64,000 nt of DNA, taken from NCBI RefSeq assembly GCF_009363115.1, contig NZ_CP045298.1, positions 2,809,001 to 2,873,000 on the forward strand, read 5' to 3'. Source of the DNA: Paenibacillus brasilensis. Its GTDB lineage: Bacteria > Bacillota > Bacilli > Paenibacillales > Paenibacillaceae. This document shows, piece after piece, positions 1 to 8,972 of the stretch. The position numbers and the translations under genes are program-made. How positions within the stretch are numbered: the stretch's first letter is position 1; each line of letters begins with the position of its first letter. The notes under the pieces are model-generated. The model ran no database searches, was not told the DNA's origin, and saw only the letters and a program-made list of their open reading frames with translations.

Positions 1-758
1 CATAGAAGGGATGATCCGTTATTTTGCCCGACCGGATAATATGCCCGTTCCTGAGACTTGTGATTTTGAATAGAATAATTATGAAGCAAACGATTTGTGT
101 TTAGATCTATCACATAAATACCAACGTTTTCTCCATTCCCGTCTATGTATAATACATAAGCTTTATTTTCTTTTTCTACAACGGATTGGAAATATCCTGG
201 CAACATGACGTGATGAAGTGCAGATTCACCCATCTTTGAATATACCAACTCATTAGAATATACCTTGGGGGAGTATTGTGGATTGGTACCCACATTCATA
301 GTGAAAAATAAATAGTCTCCGCTGCTTTTGATGAAAGAAGTACCGATTGCTCTGTCCTTGTTGTACTTTGCGGGACCAAAAAAGGAATAAATATTTCCGT
401 AATTATCCATAACATAATGCCTATTTTGTCGCTCAGAGGCGATATAGTAGTTACCATCAAATTTAGTGAAATAATAGAAGGCACGGCCATCTTTTAGTTT
501 CTGCTTGCCTATAATATCTCCAGTCGAGCTGTAGCTTACAAGATCAGCGCCTTCCTTCATGGCATCAGAGTAGATGACTACAAAGCCTTTTTCAGCTGTA
601 TTCAGCTTTATTTTTTCTGAGAGGGTATTTATGGAATGATTCAAATCTTTGGATGGTCTACTTTTTGAATTATTACTGATGATACAAAGGGTTAAAAGAA
701 GGCCAATTAAGCAGGCCATAACAATTACTATCCAAACTATCTGTTTCTTTGTTAACAA
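1..758 (-). CDS. Membrane-anchored hypothetical protein, 3' end outside window
   Basis: An open frame runs leftward from a TTG at 758 to the window edge without a stop (252 codons seen). GAGGGGG lies about 10 bases before the TTG, which decides this start. Residues 6-27 are one hydrophobic segment, so the protein is probably anchored with an outside domain. The rest is rich in Tyr, Gly, Asn and Asp with repeated short patterns such as DGNYYIASE and NVGIYVIDLN, which recall beta-propeller blades; that is inference. I do not recognise a named family. A Cys near residue 25 is not in a good lipobox. The C-terminus is missing. Confidence 0.7.
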   Translation of the reverse strand, partial: MLTKKQIVWIVIVMACLIGLLLTLCIISNNSKSRPSKDLNHSINTLSEKIKLNTAEKGFVVIYSDAMKEGADLVSYSSTGDIIGKQKLKDGRAFYYFTKFDGNYYIASERQNRHYVMDNYGNIYSFFGPAKYNKDRAIGTSFIKSSGDYLFFTMNVGTNPQYSPKVYSNELVYSKMGESALHHVMLPGYFQSVVEKENKAYVLYIDGNGENVGIYVIDLNTNRLLHNYSIQNHKSQERAYYPVGQNNGSSLL

Positions 759-805
759 AGCCTTTCCCCCTCATGAAAAAAAATTTGATGTGAACATACA
801 AAATG

Positions 806-843
806 ATTCCAGTTAGTAGAAAACCACTTCAACTAACTGGAAT
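806..843 (-). terminator. Hairpin terminator after the YiiX-like gene
   Basis: A perfect 12-bp inverted repeat (ATTCCAGTTAGT at 806-817 and its complement at 832-843) with a 14-base loop lies 26 bases after the stop of the minus-strand gene. A short T-rich stretch (CATTTTG) follows on that strand. Confidence 0.7.
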
Positions 844-869
844 TTTAAGATGTTAGTTAACGAATATGA

Positions 870-1604
870 TTAATTACTATAATATATACTCGTATTACCT
901 GATTTTGCAATTTCCATTGGAGTTACAATAGGATCGATAGTGATATAATCAACATCAATTCCTTGAGTTTTCCATGCTTTCCATACCAGTTGCGAACAAT
1001 AAAATTTATCTTCAGACCATGGATTAACAAAATTCCAATTATAAGGTTTACCGATTTTCGTGTAGGCATAGCCGGCAGCTCCTGTATAATTACTGCTACT
1101 AGCGCCTTTAACATGCATGGCATAAATATTCGTACGACTACCCCAATCGTTTGTATGATACTGTACTCCATCTGCAGGGAATGACTCTATAGTGTAGCCG
1201 TTGGTATTAGAAACGATCCCTGCATGTCCAGGGTAACCAAAATCAATTCCCCAAGAACTTGCGTTGAAGGCTACTAAAATATCTCCAAAGGTGCCCAAAC
1301 TAGAAGCGTTCGGCGAAATAGCAGCATTCCGCTCATCTGATTTGTCACTATTCAATGCGATGGTTTGTTGGTCTTTGAGGGCTTTTTCTTTTAGTTTTCC
1401 ACTATTGATATATTCAATTTCTTCCGCATTATGTTTTTTAAGCATTTCAATATCCTGATCAGACATTCCTGCGCTCTTCATTTCCTGATAAACATCGGTT
1501 GAGATTGATGAATTCACTTCTTCAGCACTAGCTTGAATAGTAGGAAGAGCCAAAATACTGATTGCAAAACTTAAAGATATCAACGTTTTAAACAATTTGT
1601 TCAT
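870..1604 (-). CDS. Secreted YiiX/NlpC-P60-like cysteine hydrolase
   Basis: A 244-aa protein with a clear signal peptide (residues 1-27, basic start, hydrophobic core, cleavage near AQASA-type residues). The C-terminal half has the permuted papain-like fold pattern: GDILV (107-111), PGHAGIV with His127, Glu140, and FYCSQLVW with Cys203. In YiiX/YebB-like proteins the His and Cys form the catalytic pair. It probably hydrolyses a peptide or amide bond in the wall or outside the cell; the substrate is unknown. Residues 30-100 are a charged helical pro-region. TGGAGG precedes the ATG by about 10 bases. It is a single gene ended by the hairpin at 806-843. Confidence 0.8.
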   Translation of the reverse strand: MNKLFKTLISLSFAISILALPTIQASAEEVNSSISTDVYQEMKSAGMSDQDIEMLKKHNAEEIEYINSGKLKEKALKDQQTIALNSDKSDERNAAISPNASSLGTFGDILVAFNASSWGIDFGYPGHAGIVSNTNGYTIESFPADGVQYHTNDWGSRTNIYAMHVKGASSSNYTGAAGYAYTKIGKPYNWNFVNPWSEDKFYCSQLVWKAWKTQGIDVDYITIDPIVTPMEIAKSGNTSIYYSN

Positions 1605-2043
1605 ATTACCTCAGCCTCCATAATTTTTTTAATTTAGTACTCTATATTACGTCGTGAACAAAGTTCTTAGTTTTTCGTTTGAATCAAAAGTTGAATTCAC
1701 CTCCTACATGTAAAAATAGCCATCCAGCCCTTTGATATTTTTATAAAAAAGGCGAAGATCCAATCAAGCTCATGTAATGTTATAAAAAGAAACAAAGGAA
1801 GGAGTGACAGAGAGAATAAAATCTTAGGTAAACGCATTTGCTCTTGAGGATTTGGAATTCAACCTTGTTTACCTAAGCTAGTGTCATAATACACATAATT
1901 GATATGTAATTCTTAAAAATGGTCCAAATGGATGTAAATTCAACACGAACGACATATTCGTGTTAGGTTTGTTCTATTACAGGAAATAGGAGATTGATGG
2001 ACCATTAAAATCTTGATGTGGATTTTTGGGGAGGGATTTGGTT
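1605..2043. other. Intergenic region between divergent genes
   Basis: About 440 A+T-rich bases between the secreted hydrolase (minus) and the LytTR regulator (plus). It must hold both promoters. I looked for a pheromone precursor gene, as found beside agr/com kinases, and saw none with a ribosome site. CACGAACGACATATTCGTG near 1947-1965 is an imperfect inverted repeat that could be an operator. Confidence 0.5.
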
Positions 2044-2796
2044 TTGTTGAAGGTCGCTATTTGTGATGATGAAGTGGAGCAGCAACATCGTGTGAAAAAT
2101 CTATTCTTGCATATGGCTATGAATTTAGAACAGGAATTTAAAATTTCTTGCTTTTCCTCTGGTGAGGAGTTATTGGAATATTATCAAAAAAGTGAAAGAG
2201 ATCCTTATCATATTCTGATTCTCGACATTGAGCTGAGAGGTATTAACGGAATTGAGGTAGCAAAAATGATACGTAATATTCCAGATTATGATGTTCAAAT
2301 CATTTTTCTAACAAACTATCCCGAGTATGTGATGGACAGTTTTGATGTTCAGGCGTTTCAATATTTGCTCAAATCAGTTTCCTACGATGTTTTCGAACAA
2401 AAAATTATCAAATTATCTCAATATATTTTCTCTTTGAAAAAGCGTTTTCTGGTCATAAAAGTAGATTTGGAAGAGATCGTATTGAAATATGGAGATATTA
2501 TATCTCTAGAAGTATACGATGGATTTAAAAGTCGTAGGAAATTGGAGATTACAACGGTATACGATCATTACCTTACAAACGGGATTTTATCAAATTATGT
2601 AGTGAAATTGGGGGATTATCGATTTTTACAGATTCACCGCTCTATTGTTGTCAACATGGAACATATTAACAAATTTACATGCCATTCTGTTTTGATGTCG
2701 AATGGCGCAGAATTCCCTATAGGACGTTCCAAATTAAAGGCTGTCAAGGCCACGTATACCAAATATATGATTTCCGAATTTAAACGAAGGAGTTAA
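2044..2796 (+). CDS. LytTR-family response regulator (AgrA/ComE-like)
   Basis: A receiver domain (residues 1-120) with the acidic patch CDDE and the phospho-acceptor Asp near residue 61 (LILDIEL) is followed by a LytTR DNA-binding domain (about 135-245), seen in the pattern FLQIHRSIVVNMEHI. These regulators bind direct repeats through LytTR when phosphorylated. I chose the TTG at 2044 because GGGGAGG at 2028-2034 is about 9 bases upstream; an in-frame TTG at 2026 overlaps that site. The kinase gene follows 110 bases downstream, so the two form a two-component system. Confidence 0.85.
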   Translation: MLKVAICDDEVEQQHRVKNLFLHMAMNLEQEFKISCFSSGEELLEYYQKSERDPYHILILDIELRGINGIEVAKMIRNIPDYDVQIIFLTNYPEYVMDSFDVQAFQYLLKSVSYDVFEQKIIKLSQYIFSLKKRFLVIKVDLEEIVLKYGDIISLEVYDGFKSRRKLEITTVYDHYLTNGILSNYVVKLGDYRFLQIHRSIVVNMEHINKFTCHSVLMSNGAEFPIGRSKLKAVKATYTKYMISEFKRRS

Positions 2797-2906
2797 TGCT
2801 AATAAGTACATATCTCAAATGCTGAGACTTCCAAATATTTGTCTATACAATTCAACATGAAAACTATGAAAAAATGTAAGGGGGATTCAGAACGATCGCG
2901 GAATAT

Positions 2907-3818
2907 GTGAACAGCCTACTGGTATTATCAATTGCTTTTATATTGATACTCGTATTTATTCAATTCAGAAAATTGATTAGACGCGGAGAGAAATATAAAA
3001 TTTACAAAGAATACTATTTAATTATAGTGCTTATTATACTAATCAGCCTACTTATTATGAACACATTAATTTTTTATTCCAATACAAATAATTATTGTAT
3101 ATTCTCTGTTATTGGTTTGTTGATCATTAATTTGTTGGTTAGCTATCTATTTTACAACATAATTGAAAAGTTTAGATTGATCGAAGTGAATGTACAATTG
3201 TTAAGGCAAATGGAATACCAGGATACAACTTATGAAAAGACCACCAATTCATTTAAGAACATCAAGCGGATTATACACGATACAAATAATCATCTCCTGT
3301 TTATAGTTAGATGTATCGAGGAGGGAGAATTGCATGAGGCCTTAGAATATATCCATCTGACTTTGGACAGGATAGACAATTCGTATCAGAGAGTAAACAC
3401 TGGAAATCTGGTCATTGATGCCCTAGTAAGTAATACGTTGAATATTGCACAGGTTAGCGGAATACAGGTGAAATATAAAGTTAATCTTCAAGATGTCAAT
3501 TTGAAAATCGAGAGATATGATCTTTGTGTCGTGTTGGGAAATATACTGGACAATGCAGTTGAAGCAGCAAAAATATCAGGTCAGACAGGTAATAAGTGTA
3601 TAGAGATTATTATTTTTTCAAATAAGTACACACTATTTATCAATGTTACTAATACGATGAAGGATTTCACATGTAGCTTGTATACGAAAAAACAACAGCC
3701 TGATCTTCACGGAAATGGGTTAACTAACATTCGAAAGATTACAGAGAGATACGATGGGAATGTGAGCATTGAGGCTATTAATCACAGGTTTAATATTATG
3801 GTCACTCTGCAATTTTAA
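2907..3818 (+). CDS. AgrC/ComD-like sensor histidine kinase (HPK10 type)
   Basis: A 303-aa kinase with three membrane segments (about 4-20, 37-56, 63-84), then a cytoplasmic part with the HPK10-type H-box IIHDTNNH (His124), the N-box LGNILDNAVEAA (near 210) and the G-box GNGLTNI (near 272) of a GHKL ATPase. It should phosphorylate the LytTR regulator just upstream. The membrane part is shorter than in AgrC, which has six or more segments, so the signal may differ. The start is doubtful: AAGGGGG at 2878-2884 is 22 bases from the GTG at 2907 but about 10 from an in-frame ATC at 2895. Confidence 0.8.
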   Translation: MNSLLVLSIAFILILVFIQFRKLIRRGEKYKIYKEYYLIIVLIILISLLIMNTLIFYSNTNNYCIFSVIGLLIINLLVSYLFYNIIEKFRLIEVNVQLLRQMEYQDTTYEKTTNSFKNIKRIIHDTNNHLLFIVRCIEEGELHEALEYIHLTLDRIDNSYQRVNTGNLVIDALVSNTLNIAQVSGIQVKYKVNLQDVNLKIERYDLCVVLGNILDNAVEAAKISGQTGNKCIEIIIFSNKYTLFINVTNTMKDFTCSLYTKKQQPDLHGNGLTNIRKITERYDGNVSIEAINHRFNIMVTLQF

Positions 3819-3861
3819 AAAGGAAACACCGTTATTTGAGAGGGTGGAATTTATCAAATGG

Positions 3862-3907
3862 TTACACCGGATTGAAGAGCATTCAGTCCGGTGTAATGCA
3901 CGTTTTT
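3862..3907. terminator. Hairpin between convergent genes
   Basis: TTACACCGGATTGAA at 3862-3876 pairs with 3882-3896 (15 bp, one G-T) around a 5-base loop. Five Ts follow after a seven-base gap. It lies between the kinase stop and the ldh stop and may serve both strands, better on plus. Confidence 0.5.
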
Positions 3908-4862
3908 ACACACGCCCTGGCAGGGCGCGAATATTATCGCTGATGAAACGGCAGGAGGCGTCGAACTTGGCTTGCTCTTCCGGGCTTAGCTCCAGCTCGA
4001 TGATCTCCTGAATTCCTCTGCTGCCGATGATTGCCGGAACGCCTGTGCAGACATCGCTGTGCCCGTACTCACCGTCCAATACGGCAGACACCGCTATAAT
4101 TTTACTGTCATCATTTAAAATGGAACGGGTAATATAGGCGAGCGCATTGGCTATGCCAAAATAAGTAGCGCCTTTGCGGGTGTAGATTTCCCAACCTGCA
4201 TCCTTCGTTTTCCGGGCAATGTCGTCCAGATCCACGTGGCTGAATCGCTCTTTGTGCTGACGCAGAATGTGCAAGAGTGGCTTCCCGCCAATGGTGACGT
4301 GTGACCAGGCGACGAATTGGGAATCGCCATGCTCGCCAAGGGCGTATCCCTGCACGCTGCGTGGATCTATGGAAAACACTTCAGAAAGTAGCGTCTTGAG
4401 ACGGGATGAGTCAATAGAGGTCCCTGTGCCGATCACCTTGTTGCGCGGTAGGCCGGAAATGCTCTGCACCAGATAGGTCACAATGTCGACAGGATTAGCT
4501 GCAATGACGAAAATACCGTCGAAGCCATCCTCCATAATAGATGTTACAATCTCCCGAGTGATGATCACTGCGTTGTCCAATACAGACAAGCGATCTTGAC
4601 CGGGCTTCGGATTGGCCCCGGCTGTTATAATCACAACATCCATATCCGTGCAATCCGCATAGGTTCCCGCATGTACCTTTGTACGTGTGGACGTAAAATC
4701 CATACAATGGGATAGATCGAGCGCATGCGCCAAGGCCCGGTCATATGTGCGGTCAATCATCATGATTTCGTCACAAATAGACTGGTTAACCATTGAGTAG
4801 GCACAGCTCGAACCGACCATTCCCGCGCCGACAATCGCTACTTTCCTTGCCTTCCCCTTCAT
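3906..4862 (-). CDS. ldh: L-lactate dehydrogenase
   Basis: A 318-aa NAD-dependent enzyme that reduces pyruvate to L-lactate. The Rossmann motif GAGMVG is at 13-18, the loop Arg at 91 (GQDR), the substrate-binding Arg at 154 (DSSRL) and the catalytic His at 178 (GEHGDS). Malate dehydrogenase is less likely because the residue after GQ in the mobile loop is the one seen in LDH (PGQDR). The length is normal. GAGGAAAC lies just before the ATG. It stands alone with a long upstream region. Its likely role is NAD regeneration in fermentation. I did not see a convincing Rex site. Confidence 0.92.
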   Translation of the reverse strand: MKGKARKVAIVGAGMVGSSCAYSMVNQSICDEIMMIDRTYDRALAHALDLSHCMDFTSTRTKVHAGTYADCTDMDVVIITAGANPKPGQDRLSVLDNAVIITREIVTSIMEDGFDGIFVIAANPVDIVTYLVQSISGLPRNKVIGTGTSIDSSRLKTLLSEVFSIDPRSVQGYALGEHGDSQFVAWSHVTIGGKPLLHILRQHKERFSHVDLDDIARKTKDAGWEIYTRKGATYFGIANALAYITRSILNDDSKIIAVSAVLDGEYGHSDVCTGVPAIIGSRGIQEIIELELSPEEQAKFDASCRFISDNIRALPGRV

Positions 4863-5395
4863 GTATGTTTCCTCCTCGTTCCAGTGAACGTTAATATGCT
4901 ACAAATTATGCCTGAAATCCATTTTACGTTACATAACATAACATATTGCTGATTTTTTGAAAATATCCATTGTTTTGCCTTCATGCTGCAAAATGAAAAA
5001 ACAACTGTAAATAGAGCTGCTTTTTTATGATGAGCGTAGCATAAGCGTGAATTAAAGGACGTTTTCGCTGGAATACAGGCTAAGCCGGTTCAATCCATTT
5101 TAAAGCAATATTTATATAAATTAAAAAATACATTGTTTTAATGGGAGGAATAATGCCATGAAAACACTGAAAGTATGACATTTACGTGACGTTTTGAAAA
5201 CGCTCTAAAATTGCATAGAATCAAAGCGGCGCCGCCGTGTCGTTTTTTGCATTTTTTAAAAGTCGTTGGTGATGACAAAGGTTCCTAGCAGTCCGCAATA
5301 TTAGAACTTTTTTGCCAAAGGGTTTCCATTTGATTCCGCGAATTGTACATATACAAGCTTATTTCTTTCCATACCATCCGGGGAGGTAATGATCA
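4863..5395. other. Long intergenic region between divergent genes
   Basis: This 533-base stretch carries the upstream regions of ldh and the MerR-like gene. GGGAGGAATAATGCC at about 5144-5158 precedes an ATG that opens only six codons (ends 5178), perhaps a relic. TGAAAACGCT near 5192 partly resembles a CcpA cre site. CGGCGCCGCCG near 5228 followed by six Ts resembles a weak terminator. None is strong. Confidence 0.4.
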
Positions 5396-6217
5396 ATGGA
5401 AGAAAGCAAATCGACGATGGAAGCGGCCAGACAGTTGGAAATCGGGGCAAGTACCCTTCGTAAATATGCGGCAGCGCTGGAGGAGCAGGGTTATGTGTTT
5501 CAGCGTTCCGCGAATCAGTCGAGAATGTTCAGTCCAGAAGATGTAGAGTGCTTAAGGGTGATGCGAAAAGCGCTGCGTAAAGATCATATGACGATGGACC
5601 AGGCAGTACAGGCGGTACTTGAAAGGGTGACCGCACCATTCCCAATCGTGGAAGAAGAATTCCGTTTGCCGCCTGTCTCGGATGCGGAATCATTGACTGC
5701 AACCTGGGAGGAGATATTGGCGGCGGCTGAGGATAGAGATTCGTATATGGTAGAGGCGCAAGCCAATGCTACCCTGGAGTCGGCAGGCTTACAGGAGGAA
5801 ATCAATGTGCAGGAGCTGTCAGAGGAACTGGTGCAGCGACAAGCGCAGGAGCCTTTTCAGACGTTGGCGCAAACTATTGAGCATAGATTGGAACAAGCCC
5901 CTGTATCAGTACAAACGCTGGAGCCCATGGAACCACAAGAATTAACGCAGATGCAGGATATGGTACAAAGTGCTTTGCTGGAGATGCGAAGTCGCTTGGA
6001 AGAGCTGGAAGCGGAGCATAGCCGTTTGGTGGAAAAAAATATTAGCCTTTCTAACCAGCTGGAGGATCAAAAACGCTGGATGAAAGAACGGGCCGACGAG
6101 GAACGGGATCGACTGCTAATCACCAATTTGCGCACCTATCAGGGCAGACAGCGCAAATCACGCAGTTCACTGCTATCCTGGCTGGGGTTGGCGCCGCGCA
6201 GACGTAGAGAGGCATAG
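5396..6217 (+). CDS. MerR-like DNA-binding protein with coiled coil
   Basis: A 273-aa protein. Residues 5-70 form a MerR-type winged helix: AARQLEIGASTLRKYAAALE, then FSPEDVECLRVMRKAL. A Gln/Glu-rich middle follows (100-180) and a long charged coiled coil at about 185-245. The C-terminus is basic (RRRREA). MerR heads joined to coiled coils occur in RacA-like chromosome-anchoring proteins and in DUF3967-type proteins; which applies here is not known. No effector-binding domain is seen. GGGAGG lies 9 bases before the ATG. A strong terminator follows, so it is monocistronic. Confidence 0.65.
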   Translation: MEESKSTMEAARQLEIGASTLRKYAAALEEQGYVFQRSANQSRMFSPEDVECLRVMRKALRKDHMTMDQAVQAVLERVTAPFPIVEEEFRLPPVSDAESLTATWEEILAAAEDRDSYMVEAQANATLESAGLQEEINVQELSEELVQRQAQEPFQTLAQTIEHRLEQAPVSVQTLEPMEPQELTQMQDMVQSALLEMRSRLEELEAEHSRLVEKNISLSNQLEDQKRWMKERADEERDRLLITNLRTYQGRQRKSRSSLLSWLGLAPRRRREA

Positions 6218-6241
6218 CTTTCATTTTCCTGTTTTTCTGAT

Positions 6242-6279
6242 AAGACCATCAGACCTTCTCGGCCCTGATGGTCTTTTTT
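6242..6279 (+). terminator. Rho-independent terminator
   Basis: AAGACCATCAG at 6242-6252 pairs with CTGATGGTCTT at 6265-6275 and runs into six or more Ts. It ends the MerR-like gene. Confidence 0.92.
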
Positions 6280-6373
6280 GTAATGATATAATAGTAGTAA
6301 AGTAAAAACAAAGAGCCAGAGGACAGGTTGCATGGAGAGCTTTGCCGCGGCATGTACAGGAAAGGACAGGATC

Positions 6374-6739
6374 ATGTTGGCTTGGTTGCGAAACGCTTAT
6401 CAATCATGGATCGACTACCCAAAACAGCCTGGTGATATACTCAACGGACGGTATCATATTCATTCACTGCTGGGTATGGGCAGCTATGGTCTGACCTATC
6501 TCTGTCAGGACGGACAGAGTGGGCAGGAGGTAGCCGTCAAGCTGCCCAGACCGAGCAAGCGGGCGCAGGCAGTTCAGCTGCTGCAGCGTGAGGCCGATAT
6601 CATGCAGCAGATGGACCATCCCTATATCCCGAAGCTGCTCGAAAGGGTAGAGCATCCGAACGGAGTGTACCTGGTCATGGAATATATCTCGGGCAGGACG
6701 CTAGAGGAAGCATTGCTGCAGCTTGAGGTTAATCCGTAA
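6374..6739 (+). pseudogene. Truncated Ser/Thr protein kinase, N-lobe only
   Basis: The 121-aa product has the Gly-rich loop LGMGSYGLTYL, the ATP-anchoring Lys in AVKLPRP, the helix-C Glu in LLQREADIM and the hinge YLVMEYISGRTLEE. It then stops at 6739, before the catalytic loop (HRD) and the metal-binding DFG. Full kinases need about 150 more residues. I could not find the missing C-lobe in another frame in the next 100 bases, so this looks like a deletion remnant rather than a simple frameshift. AAGGA lies about 9 bases before the ATG at 6374; an upstream ATG at 6332 also has a ribosome site. It could still fold as a pseudokinase fragment. Confidence 0.7.
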
Positions 6740-6854
6740 TACCGGTCCATAAAGATAGCCGGGCATTCGCCGTAAAAATGGGGGGATGCCCACTTACGCA
6801 TTTGACCAGGTCTACATACAATGATCCTGTAAATGAGCGAAAGGAGTGTTGTAA

Positions 6855-6974
6855 ATGAGTCATATGTGTGGAGTAGGCGGTATGCATTACGGCGTAGGAG
6901 CCTGGACCTCTGTAGGAGCAATTCTGGTTCTGTTCATTTTGCTGGTGATTATATCCAAAACCCTGTTTCTGTAA
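6855..6974 (+). CDS. YjcZ-like tiny membrane protein
   Basis: A 39-codon gene with GAAAGGAG eight bases before its ATG. The protein has a Gly/Trp head (CGVGGMHYGVGAWTS) and one membrane helix, AILVLFILLVIISKT. This is the pattern of the YjcZ/YhdX-type tiny sporulation proteins of Bacillaceae and Paenibacillaceae, which I recall as mother-cell or spore membrane proteins. A second copy with the same core lies at 37614-37727. A strong terminator follows at 7044. Confidence 0.85.
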   Translation: MSHMCGVGGMHYGVGAWTSVGAILVLFILLVIISKTLFL

Positions 6975-7043
6975 TTTCGGCCGTAGCCGATTTCCTTTAA
7001 AATGCACAGATGTTGTCCTGCATAACGAAGGACGTATAACAAT

Positions 7044-7081
7044 AAAGCGAAGGCCCGTGTTGAGAAGGGTCTTCGCTTTTT
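7044..7081. terminator. Bidirectional terminator
   Basis: AAAGCGAAG at 7044-7052 pairs with CTTCGCTTT at 7071-7079, with extra GC pairs inside, and has Ts on both sides. It separates the convergent YjcZ-like gene and the 59-aa gene. Confidence 0.9.
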
Positions 7082-7090
7082 GTTACTTGG

Positions 7091-7270
7091 CTAGGAGCTG
7101 GAGTAGTGACGGCGCTTGTCCTTGTAATATCGGTGACCGTTATGGCTGTTTCTGTAACCGTCTGATGAAGAATGGCGTCTCTGGTCGTAATAACGATCTG
7201 AGCTGCTGTATCGCCGCTTATGAGAATGAGAGGTGGAATGTAACAGGCGGTGCAGTATTTTTCTGAGCAT
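7091..7270 (-). CDS. Small basic His/Ser/Tyr/Arg-rich protein
   Basis: A 59-codon gene with an ideal ribosome site: AGAAGGAGGATTAG ends three bases before the ATG at 7270. The product is very basic and low in complexity. It starts MLRKILHRLL, then has repeated SHSHKRRYSSSD- and YYDQRRHSSSDGYR-like blocks and ends RRHYSSS. There is no membrane segment. I do not recognise a named family; the makeup suggests nucleic-acid binding or a spore-associated protein, which is inference. It shares the terminator at 7044-7081 with the YjcZ-like gene facing it. Confidence 0.75.
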   Translation of the reverse strand: MLRKILHRLLHSTSHSHKRRYSSSDRYYDQRRHSSSDGYRNSHNGHRYYKDKRRHYSSS

Positions 7271-7389
7271 CGTCTAATCCTCCTTCTGATCCTGTCCAGC
7301 TGATTTTTTATATCATTAACTGACATAGACAGGTTCGTATGAAACGGTAATACGCCACAATGCTGTAACAAGTTCCATTAATTTAAGTC

Positions 7390-8931
7390 TTATAGGGACT
7401 TGGCCTGAAACTCCGCAATATCCTTGAACTCTTCTTCAAACTTACGCGAGATGCGGATATAAATCGGCAGTAAATCACGGTAAATATCTACATGCTCTGC
7501 CACAGGTTGATGCTGGTGAGTGGTGCCGATCATATCGGAGACTGCATCCAGTGAATCAATCCGTCCCAGTGCATATAAGCCCAGAATAGCAGCGCCCAGA
7601 CAGGAGCTTTCCAGACTTTCGGGGATAATGACCTCCTGGTCGAAAATATCCGCCATGAGCTGACGCCACAGCTCTGAGCGTGCAAATCCGCCAGTAGCAT
7701 GAATGACCGACGGCCTGCCGATGACCTCTTCCATAGCGAGCATGACCGTGTACAGGTTGAACAATACGCCTTCCAGTGCGGCGCGAATCATATGCTCTTT
7801 TTTGTGGCGCAGGGACAGGCCGAAGAAAGAGCCGCGTGCATTCGGGTCCCACAGAGGTGCACGTTCACCGGATAAATACGGGAGGAAAAGCAGGCCGTCC
7901 GAGCCGGGACGTACCTGCTCCGCGATTTGGGTCAGCACGTGGTACGGATCGATCCCCAATCGTTTGGCAGTTTCCACCTCGGAGGCTGCAAATTCATCCC
8001 GAATCCAGCGGAACACAATCCCGCCATTGTTCACCGGGCCACCGATTACCCATAGCTTTTCGGTCAATGCGTAACAGAAGAAACGTCCCTTGGCATCGGT
8101 AAGCGGCTGATCAACTACGGTACGGATGGCCCCGCTGGTGCCGATTGTGACAGCCACAACCCCCGGTTTGATTGCATTAACACCGAGGTTGGACAAGACA
8201 CCGTCACTGGCCCCGATAACAAAAGGAGTCGTTTCGAGTAGGCCCATGTCCTGGGCATAGCTCTTGTCCAGCCCTTGCAGCACATGAGTCGTCGGCACCA
8301 GCTCAGATAGCTGTTCTTTCGTTACACCTGCAATGCGCAGCGCTTCCTCGTCCCAATCCAGCTGTTGCAAATTCATGAGACCCGTAGCGGATGCAATCGA
8401 ATGATCCACAACATATTGCTGGAATAACCGGGCGAATACATATTCTTTGATGGAGATGAATTTGTACGTTTGAGCTGCAATTTCCGGTAAATCCCGTGTA
8501 ATCCACATCAGCTTCGTCAGCGGTGACATGGGATGAACGGGCGTCCCGGTGCGCAAGTAAATGTCGTGTCCGTTGTACTTATGCTTGAGCGCTTCAGCCC
8601 ATTTGGCGCTGCGGTTATCTGCCCAAGTGATGGAGGCGGTCAACGGCTTGCCGTTCTTGTTCACCGCCAGTACGCTGTGCATGGCTGAGCTGAAGGAGAC
8701 GAAGAGTACATGCCCGGCTGGCACTCCGCTTTGCTTCATGACCTCTTGCACCGTTGTAACGACGGCATTGAAAATATCCTCCGGGTCCTGTTCCGCTGCA
8801 TCGGGCTCAGGCGTATGCAGTGGATAGCCTACATGATGCTGGGCGGCAATTTTGCCGTTTTCTTCAAAAAGCACTGCTTTGGTACTGGTCGTACCGATAT
8901 CGACGCCGATCATGTATCGGGTGTCTGTCAT
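7390..8931 (-). CDS. gntK: Gluconokinase (FGGY family)
   Basis: A 513-aa carbohydrate kinase that phosphorylates gluconate to 6-phosphogluconate. The N-terminal ATPase motif GVDIGTTSTKAVLFEENGK is at about 7-25. The FGGY signature region and the C-terminal nucleotide motif HATGGFARSELWRQ are present. The length is usual for gluconokinase and xylulokinase; the gntP and gntR neighbours decide for gluconate. AAGGGGAG lies 7 bases before the ATG at 8931; an upstream ATG at 8949 would bury that site. It lies 41 bases after gntP and is surely cotranscribed with it. I saw no clear terminator after it. Confidence 0.92.
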   Translation of the reverse strand: MTDTRYMIGVDIGTTSTKAVLFEENGKIAAQHHVGYPLHTPEPDAAEQDPEDIFNAVVTTVQEVMKQSGVPAGHVLFVSFSSAMHSVLAVNKNGKPLTASITWADNRSAKWAEALKHKYNGHDIYLRTGTPVHPMSPLTKLMWITRDLPEIAAQTYKFISIKEYVFARLFQQYVVDHSIASATGLMNLQQLDWDEEALRIAGVTKEQLSELVPTTHVLQGLDKSYAQDMGLLETTPFVIGASDGVLSNLGVNAIKPGVVAVTIGTSGAIRTVVDQPLTDAKGRFFCYALTEKLWVIGGPVNNGGIVFRWIRDEFAASEVETAKRLGIDPYHVLTQIAEQVRPGSDGLLFLPYLSGERAPLWDPNARGSFFGLSLRHKKEHMIRAALEGVLFNLYTVMLAMEEVIGRPSVIHATGGFARSELWRQLMADIFDQEVIIPESLESSCLGAAILGLYALGRIDSLDAVSDMIGTTHQHQPVAEHVDIYRDLLPIYIRISRKFEEEFKDIAEFQAKSL

Positions 8932-8972
8932 AGTCAATCTCCCCTTCACTTAACCGTTATTAGCTATTAACG

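Noticed and set aside
5144..5178. Six-codon frame after a good ribosome site
   Set aside because: Too short to be a gene by itself; possibly a leader or relic, not supportable.
6997..7371. 124-codon minus-strand frame
   Set aside because: It overlaps the 59-residue basic gene in another frame and has no ribosome site, while the small gene has an ideal one.
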